A stretch of 59,899 bases of DNA from Desulfobacteraceae bacterium (GCA_016744295.1 JADGEQ010000040.1:1-59899), one strand, 5' to 3'; positions 25,569 to 35,332 are shown, counted from the first letter of the stretch. Numbers and translations: made by a program. The notes: generated by a model not told the origin, from the sequence alone.

Positions 25569-26165
25569 TTAAATATGTTTTTCATTTTTAGAATAAAAGA
25601 CATACCCATAAACTGTATTGTTGGCGTTGGTTTTTATAGTGTAATATCTATAGAAGCAACTTGAATTTTTTTTAAATTTAGCAATTTCTACTGCGGTGAT
25701 GTCAGCTCTTTTTTTTACCAGGAGTTTATGGCCTTTTAGAACACCCAATGTATTTATTATATCTATAATTTTAGGTGTCAGAAGTTTTACATTATTCTTT
25801 AAGGTCTGAAGAGGATAGGTTTGATAATTGTCCATCAACCCGTGACCCTGCATTTGTCGTATGTTTCTATGGTTGTTCCCGATGTCCTGGAGTTTGTCAT
25901 AGTCCCGGTTACAGTTTAGCCGAATGGTTCCCATCGCAAGAATTTTCCACAATTCCATTCCGGGACGATCATTCTTGGAATCAACATTCTCCGGAACCAT
26001 AGTTTCAAGGATAGCAAACACTTTTTCATGAAGCCCTTTATCACAAAAAATGTGTTGAAGTCCTAAAAGAAGTTTTGGAATCTTGTCCCTGGCTCTCATA
26101 TCAATTTTAACCTGATCAATGGGAGTTTGCCCGAATGTCATTTGTGGCTCTAAAATTTGACGCAA
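25569..26165 (-). mobile_element. Truncated ISNCY-type transposase
   Basis: 198 residues. The first 145 match the N-terminal half of ISNCY-family transposases: EPQMTFGQTPIDQVKIDMRA near the start, IPKLLLGLQHIF, RPGMELWKILAMGTIRLN and LQTLKNNVKLLTP, ending at KGHKLLVKK. Full-length members run on for 250 or more residues with the DDE catalytic core; here that part is replaced by about 45 unrelated, AT-rich codons (RADITAVEIAKFKKN...). The protein therefore cannot transpose. It is the scar of a deletion or of another insertion; no clear terminal repeats remain. Confidence 0.72.
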
Positions 26166-26372
26166 GATTTCTTCGAAGTTTTACTTGTTGTTTGATTTTT
26201 ACGGCTAATAAAAATAAGGCACAGTTATTGAGATTTATTGAAATTTTAATATGTTATACTAGTATGATAGTGAAAGAAGATCATCCCATAAATCAGCTAT
26301 CTTTGAAAATTTTAGATAATGCTATCTATTTTTTTGTATCTATAACCGGGCCTATGAAATTTTGGCCCAGCA

Positions 26373-27590
26373 CTATTTGTGATTTGGGATCAAGGGCGTT
26401 TGTTTCTTTTTTACATCCAGGATAAGGAAGGCTGATATCAGATAAAAAAAGGCAAATCCTGTAAACACAATGGTAAAATTTCCCTTGGTAGTATCCAGGA
26501 CAATTCCGGAAAACCAAGGTCCTAAAAATCCGGCAAGAAACCCATAGGCTGTGAAAACAAGGCCGAAAACCCTGCCGAAATTTTCAAGGCCGAAACATTC
26601 GGTGACCAGGGGAGCCGAAACCGTAAACATCGCGCCAAAAGCAAGGCCGATAAAACAGGCAAGAAAACTCAATATGTAGAGATCTTTGAAAAAAGGCATT
26701 AAAAAATATGCTGTCGAAGCTAAAAGAAAAACGATCATTAGAATTTTTTGTTTTGGAAAATAGTCAGCCAGCCTGCCGCAGAGCAGCCGCCCGATTCCAT
26801 TTAAAACATTAAAGCAGGTGAGTATCATGACATATTGGGTTACATCATAACCCAGAGCCTGGCCCAACGAGGAACTGAGCATGATCATAGAAATCCCGGC
26901 TGCCCCGGCAAGGGCCCATACACACCATAAATATCTGAACGATTTCAAGGAAATTGTCTGAACCAGACTCAGTCTGGGTGTCGGTGCCGGCTTTTTTTCT
27001 TTAGTGGATTCCGGAATTTTGATAAACAAGGCGCAGGTCATGCCTGTACCGAGGGCCAAAGCCATTGTGATCAAACAGGTGGATTCATACCCTTTTGAAA
27101 CCAGGAGAAAAGAAAATACAGGGGCCATGACAGCGGAGGAACCGCCAAATGTCAGATTGAGAATTCCAGTGACAAAACCCTTGTTTTCCGGAAAAAGTTT
27201 TTGGTAAAAGGTCAAGCAGGGTATATAGACAAATCCGCAGAAAAATCCTTCTGCAAAGGCCCAAATAAAAATATGGGTTATGGAGGTTGCATACCCGGCC
27301 AACCCAATGAACAGGGCACAAAAAAAAATTCCTGCTAAAATCATCCAATGGGGGGCTATCTTTTCTTGAAGTTTTCCTGAAAGGTACATGGAAAAACCGG
27401 TTCCGATCAAAATAAAAAACATGAGTTGTCCGATCTGGGCCCTGTCTACATTGAACAATAGTTGCCATTTGACTGCCATTACACCGGGAAAACCAAAGAC
27501 AAATGAACCCGGGAAAAAGATGGCCATGCATCCACATGTCAAAAGGAATTTTTTGTTTTTGAAAATACTCATTCCATTATCATCTCCCAT
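26373..27590 (-). CDS. MFS transporter, oxalate/formate antiporter-like
   Basis: 405 residues with twelve predicted membrane helices. The N-terminal half (FPGSFVFGFPGVMAVKWQLLF, then IPCLTFYQKLFPENKGFVTGI) and the conserved GRLLCGRLADYFPKQ loop resemble the monocarboxylate/oxalate-formate branch of the major facilitator family, so a small organic acid is a fair guess. The ATG at 27590 has AGGA six bases before it; a second ATG six codons later is also possible. It follows the MocR gene on the same strand, with a radical SAM remnant between, so shared transcription is uncertain. Confidence 0.82.
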   Translation of the reverse strand: MGDDNGMSIFKNKKFLLTCGCMAIFFPGSFVFGFPGVMAVKWQLLFNVDRAQIGQLMFFILIGTGFSMYLSGKLQEKIAPHWMILAGIFFCALFIGLAGYATSITHIFIWAFAEGFFCGFVYIPCLTFYQKLFPENKGFVTGILNLTFGGSSAVMAPVFSFLLVSKGYESTCLITMALALGTGMTCALFIKIPESTKEKKPAPTPRLSLVQTISLKSFRYLWCVWALAGAAGISMIMLSSSLGQALGYDVTQYVMILTCFNVLNGIGRLLCGRLADYFPKQKILMIVFLLASTAYFLMPFFKDLYILSFLACFIGLAFGAMFTVSAPLVTECFGLENFGRVFGLVFTAYGFLAGFLGPWFSGIVLDTTKGNFTIVFTGFAFFYLISAFLILDVKKKQTPLIPNHK

Positions 27591-27636
27591 GATATTCCTA
27601 AGAATTTACCTTGAATAAATCATCGATGGCAGCCAG

Positions 27637-27750
27637 TTATCCGCTGTTGCTTCCTTCAATTTCCAAAGACCGATGCGTTCCGGGGCAGAAATTGCATCCC
27701 AAATTACGGATATTGGTAATTTCTATATAGACCTTTTTAAACCGTTTCAT
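27637..27750 (-). pseudogene. Radical SAM protein N-terminal remnant
   Basis: A 37-codon frame starting MKRFKKVYIEITNI that then reads RNLGCNFCPGTHRSL. This is the opening of a radical SAM enzyme, usually ITNICNLxCxFCPGT. The first Cys of the CxxxCxxC cluster motif is replaced by Arg, and the frame stops 15 residues later; nothing of the remaining enzyme is found before the MFS gene. It is a dead fragment, likely left after a deletion between the MocR and MFS genes. Confidence 0.7.
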
Positions 27751-27804
27751 CCTGTGAGGTACCGCCCTGTAATTTTTTGAGAATAACTGTGGGGTGTCCG
27801 TTCT

Positions 27805-29256
27805 TCAAACCGGGAGAGACTTTGTTTGATATTCTGCCTTGATAAGCTTTCCCAGCAGGGTAATGCCCTTTTCAAGCCGTGGGCTCCATGTGATACCGCA
27901 GTTGATTCTTAGGCAATGCTGATACCGATCCGATGAAGAACAGATAACACCGGGAAGGATGGATATCTTATGTTCATAGGCCTTGTGGTAAATTGTCATT
28001 GTATCAATCTTTTTATTTAAAACAACCCAGATGAACATGCCCCCCTTGGGGAAAGTTGTCTGGGTGTCCGTTGGAAAATGGTTTGCAACAGCAATGGCAA
28101 TGGCCGAGGCCTGGTTTTTGATTTGATTTCTCAGTTTTCTCAGGTGGCGGTCATAGGCACCGGTATCCAAAAACCGGGATACAATTCGATGATTGATATT
28201 GGGCAAGGAGAGCAGGGTGTTGAGTTTCATTCGGGTCACCTTGTTTTTAAACCGGCCTGGGACGGTCCATCCGGTTCTAAGTCCCGGGGCCAGGGTCTTG
28301 GAAAAAGAGGCGCAATACAGGACAATCCCCTGGGTGTCCATGCTCTTAAACGTAGTGGGTCTTTTATCGCCAAAGTAAAGGTCTCCATAGGTATCATCTT
28401 CGATAATGGGCAGTTGCCAGTTGTTGGCAATTTTCAGGATCGCCTTTTTATTTTTTTTGGAAATAACCGAGCCCAGGGGATTTTGGAAATTGGGGTTCAG
28501 CAGGCAGGCCTTTATCCGGTTTGAGGATACGGCAGTTTCAAAGGCAGCCGGGTCAATGCCGGTGTCTGAACAGCCGGGCAATTCAACCACGTACATATTT
28601 AAGTCTTCTATGAGTTGTAAAAAACAATGGAATACCGGGGATTCCACCAGAATCGTGTCTCCGGGACTGGCGACTGCGCGCAGACAAAGGCTGACCGCCT
28701 CCAGGCATCCGTTGGTGGTGATGATATCCTCCGGGGTTACCATGCAGGCATATCCGAGCATCCGCTTGGCCACGGCTTCCCGAAGCCCCAAAAAGCCTGT
28801 GCACAGGTCGTAGTTGGCCATACACCCCTCAAGTTCTTCTGCTGGAATGGATTTCATAATTCGGGACAATTGCTTGATGGGCATGAGTTCCTTTGAGGGG
28901 ATGGCAGCGCCCAAAGGGAGAATTTCATCGGACTGGAGGTCTGAAAGTATGGTTTGGGCCAGGTCATTGATCTTTACAAGGCTGGGTCTGGCATCTTGTT
29001 TTCCCCTTGGCGGCTTGGAAAGGGGGCTGATCTCCAGGGCTCTGACATAAAAGCCTGATTTTTCCCTGGCCTCTACCCGGCCGCGTTTTTCCAGTTCTAT
29101 ATAGGCCTGGTGAATGGTGGACACGCTCAACCCCAAATGGGTACGGAGTTTTCTCAGGGAAGGTAGTTTCTCACCCGGGGCAAACACCCCCTCCATGATA
29201 TTTTCCTGAATTTCATCGGCAAGCGCCACATATCTGAAGTTAACAGCTTGTTTCAT
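27805..29256 (-). CDS. MocR-type (GntR/aminotransferase) transcription regulator
   Basis: 483 residues. Residues 1-75 form a GntR winged helix (ALADEIQENIMEGVFAPGEKLPSLRKLR, then LSVSTIHQAYIELEKRG). The rest is a fold-type I aminotransferase domain with TNGCLEAV, LLNPNFQNPLGSVIS, the Asp-Asp pocket IIEDDTYGDLYF and PLP lysine in YCASFSKTLAPGLRTGW. Such proteins sense PLP or an amino compound and usually control a divergent gene. Here the divergent gene is an EamA exporter 178 bases away, with direct repeats between, suggesting control of amino acid or amine export. A short C-terminal tail follows. Confidence 0.9.
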   Translation of the reverse strand: MKQAVNFRYVALADEIQENIMEGVFAPGEKLPSLRKLRTHLGLSVSTIHQAYIELEKRGRVEAREKSGFYVRALEISPLSKPPRGKQDARPSLVKINDLAQTILSDLQSDEILPLGAAIPSKELMPIKQLSRIMKSIPAEELEGCMANYDLCTGFLGLREAVAKRMLGYACMVTPEDIITTNGCLEAVSLCLRAVASPGDTILVESPVFHCFLQLIEDLNMYVVELPGCSDTGIDPAAFETAVSSNRIKACLLNPNFQNPLGSVISKKNKKAILKIANNWQLPIIEDDTYGDLYFGDKRPTTFKSMDTQGIVLYCASFSKTLAPGLRTGWTVPGRFKNKVTRMKLNTLLSLPNINHRIVSRFLDTGAYDRHLRKLRNQIKNQASAIAIAVANHFPTDTQTTFPKGGMFIWVVLNKKIDTMTIYHKAYEHKISILPGVICSSSDRYQHCLRINCGITWSPRLEKGITLLGKLIKAEYQTKSLPV

Positions 29257-29310
29257 ATTCCTTAGTGATCCGCCTTTATATGATATCTATTATATGATTT
29301 AGGTTGTCTG

Positions 29311-29336
29311 TTTTTCGGGGTCTCTTTTTCGGGATC
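29311..29336. promoter_or_regulatory. Candidate MocR operator: two direct repeats
   Basis: TTTTTCGGGGTC (29311-29322) and TTTTTCGGGATC (29325-29336) differ at one of 12 positions and are spaced 14 bases start to start, in the gap between the divergent MocR and EamA genes. MocR regulators typically bind direct repeats in such gaps. No experiment supports this particular site. Confidence 0.45.
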
Positions 29337-29434
29337 TGTTATGATTGATTTTATTCTCTTCTGTAACTGTTTTTCTTTTCTTTTTAGTAGTATATACTCA
29401 GATTAAAATCAATGATTTAGTATCGGAAACTAAG

Positions 29435-30319
29435 ATGAGAAATTTGAGTCTCTATGTGATTACTGTTCTGGTCTGGGGATCAACTTGGATTGCTATCAAA
29501 TATCAATTGGGATCCGTGGACCCCATGGTGTCGGTTATTTATCGGTTTGGTCTTGCCGCGGCCCTGTTGATTTTCTTTTGTAAAATCCGGGGGCTGAATC
29601 TGAAATTTTCAATGAGAGAGCACTTTTTTATGGCGGTTTTGGGGCTTTTTTTGTTTTCACTTAATTATTGGCTGGTATATCTTGCCGAGGTTCATCTGAC
29701 CTCTGGACTTGTGGCTGTTATGTTTTCTTCCATTGTGTTTTTTAACATCGCCAATGGGGCCATTTTTTTGGGATCACCTGTTGAAAGAAAAATGATAATA
29801 GGGGCTCTGGTTGGTGTTATAGGGATACTATTTATCTTTATGCCGGAAATAACCTCTTTTCAGATTGCCGACAAGGGGGTGCTGGGAATTGTTCTGGGAT
29901 TTTCCAGTGTTCTGCTGGCCTCCTTTGGTAATATTACCTCCTTGCGAAATACAAAAAACAATATTCCCGTGATCCAGGCCAATGCCTTTGGCATGGGATA
30001 CGGAACCCTTGTGTTGATTTTGGCAGCCCTTTTTCTGGACAAGGACTTTAGTTTTTCATTCTCAGTCCCCTATGTGGGATCCCTTGTTTTTCTGTCCGTG
30101 TTTGGATCTATCATTGCCTTTGGCAGCTATTTGACCCTTGTGGGGTCCATTGGCGCTGATAAGGCTTCCTATGCTCTCATGGTGGTGCCCGTTGTGGCGC
30201 TTATTATCTCTACCTTTGCAGAGGGGTATATCTGGAATTTTTCAGGGGTTGTTGGGCTTGTTCTGGTTGTCGGGGGGAATTTTCTGGCGCTGAAAAAAAA
30301 ACCGGAGTTGTCTGCCTAG
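29435..30319 (+). CDS. EamA/DMT-family exporter
   Basis: 294 residues from the ATG of MRNLSLYVITVLVWGST; GGAA stands eight bases upstream, while an earlier in-frame ATG adds a poorly fitting hydrophobic lead. Ten membrane helices in two EamA repeats are visible, with the family-typical VWGSTWIAIKYQLG at the start and SIIAFGSYLTLVGSIGADKASYALMVVPVVALI in two steps near the end. DMT exporters move amino acids, nucleosides or other small metabolites out of the cell. Its divergent MocR neighbour suggests the substrate or a related PLP-reactive compound is the inducer. Confidence 0.88.
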   Translation: MRNLSLYVITVLVWGSTWIAIKYQLGSVDPMVSVIYRFGLAAALLIFFCKIRGLNLKFSMREHFFMAVLGLFLFSLNYWLVYLAEVHLTSGLVAVMFSSIVFFNIANGAIFLGSPVERKMIIGALVGVIGILFIFMPEITSFQIADKGVLGIVLGFSSVLLASFGNITSLRNTKNNIPVIQANAFGMGYGTLVLILAALFLDKDFSFSFSVPYVGSLVFLSVFGSIIAFGSYLTLVGSIGADKASYALMVVPVVALIISTFAEGYIWNFSGVVGLVLVVGGNFLALKKKPELSA

Positions 30320-30375
30320 AGATCCAATTATTACCGGTTGCATATTGAAATGAATTTATGCTAATTAGATTCGGT

Positions 30376-30708
30376 ATGAAACAATATGTAATAGATGGGT
30401 TGAGCCCTCAAAATTATCAAACGTTGAAAGAATATCTTGACAAGCATCTGGAAACAGCGTCTGTGGAGGGTATCTATTGGCTTGAGCTGGACCGGGAAGT
30501 GCTTACTTCTGTTCAGTCAACCCATGAATCCTGTGGGCCCCACCTGTTTGCCCTGATGCTGGAAAATACCTATCTGTCCTGTGAACTCCTTGTGAGGATT
30601 AAAACTAATATCAAGTGCGATTGCATGGGGTATGCCACAAAGATGCAGCGGGACTGGTTGATCGACCAGACTGATGCCATACTGGAAACCCTTTCAATTT
30701 GCATCTAA
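30376..30708 (+). CDS. Conserved hypothetical protein
   Basis: 110 residues from MKQYVIDGLSPQNYQ; six codons earlier another ATG exists, and neither has a good binding site. Recognisable stretches are EGIYWLELDREVLT, HESCGPHLFALML, SCELLVRIK and CDCMGYATKMQRDWL. The pattern recalls small deltaproteobacterial proteins of unknown function with conserved Cys and His. It ends 19 bases before the RNase J gene and is probably the first gene of that unit. Confidence 0.6.
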   Translation: MKQYVIDGLSPQNYQTLKEYLDKHLETASVEGIYWLELDREVLTSVQSTHESCGPHLFALMLENTYLSCELLVRIKTNIKCDCMGYATKMQRDWLIDQTDAILETLSICI

Positions 30709-30727
30709 ACAATTATAGGTTGGACCA

Positions 30728-32377
30728 ATGCTTAAAATAATACCCCTTGGGGGTCTCGGTGAAATTGGCCTGAACATGATGGTTGTGGAGTATGGCGATG
30801 TCATGTTCATCATTGACGCCGGCCTCATGTTTCCGGAAGACCATATGCTTGGGGTGGATATTGTTATCCCGGCCATGGATTATATTCGGGAGAATCGAGA
30901 CAGGGTTCATGGTATTATTATCACCCATGCCCATGAAGACCACATCGGTGCCTTGCCTTACCTGTTAAAAGAGATCCGGATTCCCGTATATGGAACCGCT
31001 TTTACCCTGGGGATAGTACGCAATAAGCTGGTGGAGTTTGATCTGAACAAGCATATTGATCTGAATCTGGTCAATCCCGGAGAAACCCTTTCCATTGATC
31101 CTTTTGATATAGAATTCATCCGAGTGAGCCATTCCACCATAGATGGGGTGGGTCTTGCCATCAAAACCCCGGAAGGGGTGGTTGTGCACACAGGTGATTT
31201 TCGAATCAGCCACGACGCCGACAAGATGAAAAATACGGATATATCCAGCTTTGCCCGGTTTGGAGAAGAGGGGGTTTTGGCATTGATGTCTGATTCCACC
31301 AATGCCGAGGTGGAGGGGTATACCATGTCCGAGCAGGAAGTGTCCAGGAATCTGGGTAAGATTATCACGGCAGCTCCGGGCAGGGTTATTGTTGCCATGT
31401 TTGCATCCAATGTATTTAGAATCCAGCAGGTGATTGATATTGCCATCAGCAATAATCGAAAGATAATTTTTAATGGCCGGAGCATGGAGCAAATTGTATC
31501 CGTTGCCACCCGGCTGGGGTATATCAAATGTCCCCCCAGTATGATCCGGGATATCAAACAAATCAATTCCTGTGCCGACGACAAGGTGATTATCATCACC
31601 ACGGGCAGCCAGGGAGAGCCCATGTCTGCTTTGGTACGGATGGCATCTGGGATTCACAGACATATTAATATCAAAAAAAAGGATACGGTCATCCTTTCCT
31701 CAAAGCAGATCCCGGGCAATGAAAAAGCCGTTGCAAATATTATTAACAAACTCTATCGGCGCGGTGCCGAGGTGGTTTATTCAAAGGTTGCCCAGATCCA
31801 TGCGTCGGGCCATGCTCACCAGGAAGAACTCAAGCTCATGCTGAATCTGACCAAACCCAAGTATTTTATTCCCATTCACGGGGAGTATCGTCACCTGGTT
31901 ATTCATGCCAGGCTGGCAGAGAAACAGGGACTTCCCCGGGAAAATGTTCTTGTGGGCGAAGATGGAAGGGTTATTGTCTTTGATAAAGATGGGGGACGCA
32001 TCGAAGGGAAGGTTCAGACCGGCAGGATTCTTGTGGACGGCAAAGGAATAGGGGATGTCGGCAGAAGCGTTCTCAAGGAGCGCAGGGAGCTTTCCGAGGG
32101 GGGGCTTGTGGTGGTGACCATGATCATTGACGAGGAAACCGGGGTAGTCCTTTATGGACCTGAATTGATTTCCAAGGGATTTGTCTTTGATTCTGCAACC
32201 GGGCATCTGATAGATGATGCCCAGTGCGTGATCCTTGAAATTGTTGAGGAGGTTGAGGCTGGATCTGACTCCAGGGTTGATCTGATTCGTAAAAAACTTT
32301 CCCGGGCGCTGAAACAATATTTTGCCTTTGCTATTAACCGAAAACCCTTGATTGTCCCGATTATTATTGAAGTATGA
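30728..32377 (+). CDS. rnj: Ribonuclease J
   Basis: A 549-residue metallo-beta-lactamase/beta-CASP ribonuclease with endo- and 5'-3' exonuclease activity in mRNA decay and rRNA maturation. It starts MLKIIPLGGLGEIGLNM and carries the metal motif HAHEDHIGALPYL near residue 67, VVHTGDFRI, the beta-CASP stretch ALMSDSTNAE and TTGSQGEPMSAL, then SGHAHQEELK and IPIHGEYRHL. A C-terminal domain follows. The stop overlaps the ftsK start by four bases. Confidence 0.96.
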   Translation: MLKIIPLGGLGEIGLNMMVVEYGDVMFIIDAGLMFPEDHMLGVDIVIPAMDYIRENRDRVHGIIITHAHEDHIGALPYLLKEIRIPVYGTAFTLGIVRNKLVEFDLNKHIDLNLVNPGETLSIDPFDIEFIRVSHSTIDGVGLAIKTPEGVVVHTGDFRISHDADKMKNTDISSFARFGEEGVLALMSDSTNAEVEGYTMSEQEVSRNLGKIITAAPGRVIVAMFASNVFRIQQVIDIAISNNRKIIFNGRSMEQIVSVATRLGYIKCPPSMIRDIKQINSCADDKVIIITTGSQGEPMSALVRMASGIHRHINIKKKDTVILSSKQIPGNEKAVANIINKLYRRGAEVVYSKVAQIHASGHAHQEELKLMLNLTKPKYFIPIHGEYRHLVIHARLAEKQGLPRENVLVGEDGRVIVFDKDGGRIEGKVQTGRILVDGKGIGDVGRSVLKERRELSEGGLVVVTMIIDEETGVVLYGPELISKGFVFDSATGHLIDDAQCVILEIVEEVEAGSDSRVDLIRKKLSRALKQYFAFAINRKPLIVPIIIEV

Positions 32378-34728
32378 AAAAAGAACTATATGGTATTCTG
32401 CTGTTATTCTCCATCGTTCTAACAGCGGTCAGTCTTTTTTCCTATGATGCCGCCGACCCCTGCGTCGGGCATCATTTTTTTGTTATTCCGGCCAATGTCC
32501 ATAATCTGTTTGGCCTTGTGGGTGCCCATGTTGCTGGTTTTTTTGTGTATTTGTTCGGAATCGGCGCCCTGTGGGTTCCCTTTCTACTTTCTTTGTTCGG
32601 CTTCTGGTATCTTAGGGAGCGGTCCCAAAAAATTATCTGGATGACCCTGGCAGGCGGTGTGATTCTTATGATCAGCACCGGCAGTATCTTATTCCTGTTC
32701 AAGGATGCCTATGTCTTTTCGAACACCATGATTCCGGCCGGCGGGGTGATCGGACGGTTACTGGCTTCATTTTTGTTGAAGTATACCAATATCACCGGAT
32801 GTATTACCATCCTGCTGTTTTTTGTCATCATCGGGTTTACCCTTGCCACTGGAATCTCCCTGGTGGCGCTGACACTTTTTGTTTATCAAAAAACCATCTC
32901 GTTGATGAGAGTTGTGCAGAATGATTTCAGGGAATTTACCGATTATGTCACCCTCAAAATAAGCCGGATTCAGGAAAATAGAAAACAGCTAAGGCATGAC
33001 CGGGCTAATCTTGATCACAATCTTGACCCGGCCAGCTCAGGCCAGGGGGGGGTGGGACCGAATCAGAAACAAATTGATATCATCACCTCGCCTTCGGAAA
33101 AAAAGGCCCTGATCAAAATTCCTGAAAGCCGGGTCAAAATTTCTAAAAATGGGTTGAAAAAAAACAAAGAGAGCATCCCTCTGGATGATTTATTTGAACC
33201 CACCATTGTGGCTCTGGAGCCTGATGATACCGAGTATGTACCCGAGCCTGTGATCGAAGATCTCCGGGAAAAACCACAATTTAACCTGCCCAAGCTTTCT
33301 TTTCTGGATGAGAAACCCCAGATCACCCGGCAGATTGATACCCAGTTTCTCCAGGACAAGGCAAGGATACTTGAAGCCAAACTCAGGGATTTTAATGTGG
33401 CCGGGGAGGTGGTGGAGATCTTGCCCGGACCCGTTATTACCACCTTTGAATACAGGCCTGCCCCGGGGATCAAACTTAGCAAAATTGTCGGGCTTTCCGA
33501 TGATCTGTCCCTGGCCCTGAGCGCCATCAGCATCCGTATCGTGGCCCCCATTCCGGGGAGGGATGTGGTGGGTATTGAAATCCCAAATGAAGAGCGCGAA
33601 CTGGTCAATATCAGAGAGATGCTTTCTTCAAAAGCATTTGTCCAGTCGGATTCCTTACTTACCCTTGGTCTTGGAAAGGATCTTTTGGGAAAACCCGTGG
33701 CCACCCAGATGGACAAGATGCCCCATCTGCTCATCGCAGGTGCTACGGGTACGGGCAAGAGTGTGGGGTTAAATTCCATGATTATCAGCCTACTCTACAA
33801 GGCAAGCCCGGATGAGGTTAAATTGATCATGATTGATCCCAAGCGCATCGAATTATCTGTTTACAATGATATCCCCCATTTGATCTCACCTGTGGTAACC
33901 GACATGAAAAAGGCCACCAATGCCTTATATTGGGCCGTCAAGGAGATGGAGCGCCGGTATGAGCTTCTGGAGCAAAACGGGTTGAGAAATCTTGATCAGT
34001 ACAATGAAATGGTAAGGGAAGAAAAGAAAAAATGGTCTGGACTGGATGATGATACAAAAGAATTGCCTCCAGAACCCCTTCCCTTTATTGTGGTGATTGT
34101 GGATGAGCTGGGGGATCTTATGATGGTGGCCTCAAAGGATGTGGAGTATGCCCTGACCCGGCTTGCCCAGATGGCAAGAGCTGCAGGCATTCATATTATC
34201 CTGGCCACACAAAGGCCTTCGGCTGATGTGCTCACCGGCACCATCAAAGCCAATTTTCCCACCCGGATCTCCTTCCAGGTTTCTTCCAAGATTGATGCAC
34301 GGATTATCATTGACCAGGGCGGGGCTGAAAGCCTTTTGGGCAATGGGGATATGCTCTTTTGCCCGCCGGGTACGGGAAAACTCATGCGGATCCAGGGGGC
34401 CTATATCTCAGAAAAAGAGATTGCAAAGGTTACCGGTTTTTTAAGGGAACAGCGAAAGCCCGATTATGACGAATCTGTGACAATGGGGAATGGTGATGAC
34501 GAAACAAAGGAGTTTGATGAAGCCGATTACGATGCAAAGTATGATGAGGCTGTGGCCCTGGTTACAAAATCCAGGCAGGCTTCTATTTCATACGTACAGC
34601 GCAGGCTGCGTATCGGTTATAACCGGGCAGCCCGATTGATTGAAATGATGGAACATGAGGGGATAGTGGGTCCCCAGATTGGCGCCAAACAAAGGGAAGT
34701 TCTTGTAAAAAACTATGACGATGATTGA
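32374..34728 (+). CDS. ftsK: DNA translocase FtsK
   Basis: 784 residues. Four or five membrane helices in the first 190 anchor it at the septum; a short Lys/Pro-containing linker leads to the motor. The alpha-beta ATPase shows ATGTGKSVGLNSM near residue 454, IMIDPKRIELSVYND, and VIVDELGDLMMV, followed by LATQRPSADVLTGTIK. The C-terminal gamma winged helix (about 715-784: SISYVQRRLRIGYNRAARL) reads orienting DNA motifs. It coordinates chromosome dimer resolution with division. Start overlaps rnj by four bases, and the methyltransferase gene overlaps its end. Confidence 0.97.
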   Translation: MKKELYGILLLFSIVLTAVSLFSYDAADPCVGHHFFVIPANVHNLFGLVGAHVAGFFVYLFGIGALWVPFLLSLFGFWYLRERSQKIIWMTLAGGVILMISTGSILFLFKDAYVFSNTMIPAGGVIGRLLASFLLKYTNITGCITILLFFVIIGFTLATGISLVALTLFVYQKTISLMRVVQNDFREFTDYVTLKISRIQENRKQLRHDRANLDHNLDPASSGQGGVGPNQKQIDIITSPSEKKALIKIPESRVKISKNGLKKNKESIPLDDLFEPTIVALEPDDTEYVPEPVIEDLREKPQFNLPKLSFLDEKPQITRQIDTQFLQDKARILEAKLRDFNVAGEVVEILPGPVITTFEYRPAPGIKLSKIVGLSDDLSLALSAISIRIVAPIPGRDVVGIEIPNEERELVNIREMLSSKAFVQSDSLLTLGLGKDLLGKPVATQMDKMPHLLIAGATGTGKSVGLNSMIISLLYKASPDEVKLIMIDPKRIELSVYNDIPHLISPVVTDMKKATNALYWAVKEMERRYELLEQNGLRNLDQYNEMVREEKKKWSGLDDDTKELPPEPLPFIVVIVDELGDLMMVASKDVEYALTRLAQMARAAGIHIILATQRPSADVLTGTIKANFPTRISFQVSSKIDARIIIDQGGAESLLGNGDMLFCPPGTGKLMRIQGAYISEKEIAKVTGFLREQRKPDYDESVTMGNGDDETKEFDEADYDAKYDEAVALVTKSRQASISYVQRRLRIGYNRAARLIEMMEHEGIVGPQIGAKQREVLVKNYDDD

Positions 34729-35332
34729 TATAAAATTACTTGATACCATAAAAGGCTTTATGGATGATGATGAAGCGGTCCGGCTTTTTGAACTGGCCGA
34801 TCAGGCTTCCGGAATGGGTCCTGTCCTTGAAATCGGAAGTTATTGCGGGCGATCGGCTGCCATTATGGGCGGGGCCTGTCAAAAAAACAAGGGTGTCCTG
34901 TATTCCATAGACCACCATATCGGGTCTGAAGAGCAGCAGCCTGGTGAGGAATATTTTGATCCGGAATTGTTTGACGCTAGGACGGGGGGGGTCAATACCC
35001 TTCCATTTTTCCGGGAAACTTTAACAAAAACAAACCTTGAAGATACGGTCATTCCCATTGTATCCACATCAGTTGTGGCGGGAAAGATGTGGCAGACCCC
35101 TTTGTCTATGGTCTTTATTGACGGGGGGCATTCTTTTGATTCAGCCTATAATGATTTTCTGACCTGGTCTCCCCACCTGTTGACCAAGGGATTTTTGGTG
35201 ATCCATGATATTTTTCTGGATATTGCCAAGGGTGGCCAGGCCCCCAGGCAGGTTTATGAAAAGGCAATTGGTACAGGTATGTATACAGAACTTCCAATGA
35301 CCAAAACCCTTGGCGTGCTCCAGCGAAAATAG
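34715..35332 (+). CDS. Class I SAM-dependent methyltransferase-like protein
   Basis: 205 residues (203 if started two codons later). The Rossmann signature is GPVLEIGSYCGRSAAIM near residue 36, then GVLYSIDHHIGSEEQQPG and LSMVFIDGGHSFDSAYNDF, the arrangement of Methyltransf_24 proteins. The acceptor is unknown. It overlaps the ftsK end by 14 bases, so it is translated from the ftsK message. Confidence 0.82.
   Translation: MTMIDIKLLDTIKGFMDDDEAVRLFELADQASGMGPVLEIGSYCGRSAAIMGGACQKNKGVLYSIDHHIGSEEQQPGEEYFDPELFDARTGGVNTLPFFRETLTKTNLEDTVIPIVSTSVVAGKMWQTPLSMVFIDGGHSFDSAYNDFLTWSPHLLTKGFLVIHDIFLDIAKGGQAPRQVYEKAIGTGMYTELPMTKTLGVLQRK

Noticed and set aside
33063..33779. A 238-codon open frame on the minus strand
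   Set aside because: It is antisense to the ftsK motor region and has no start site or family likeness.
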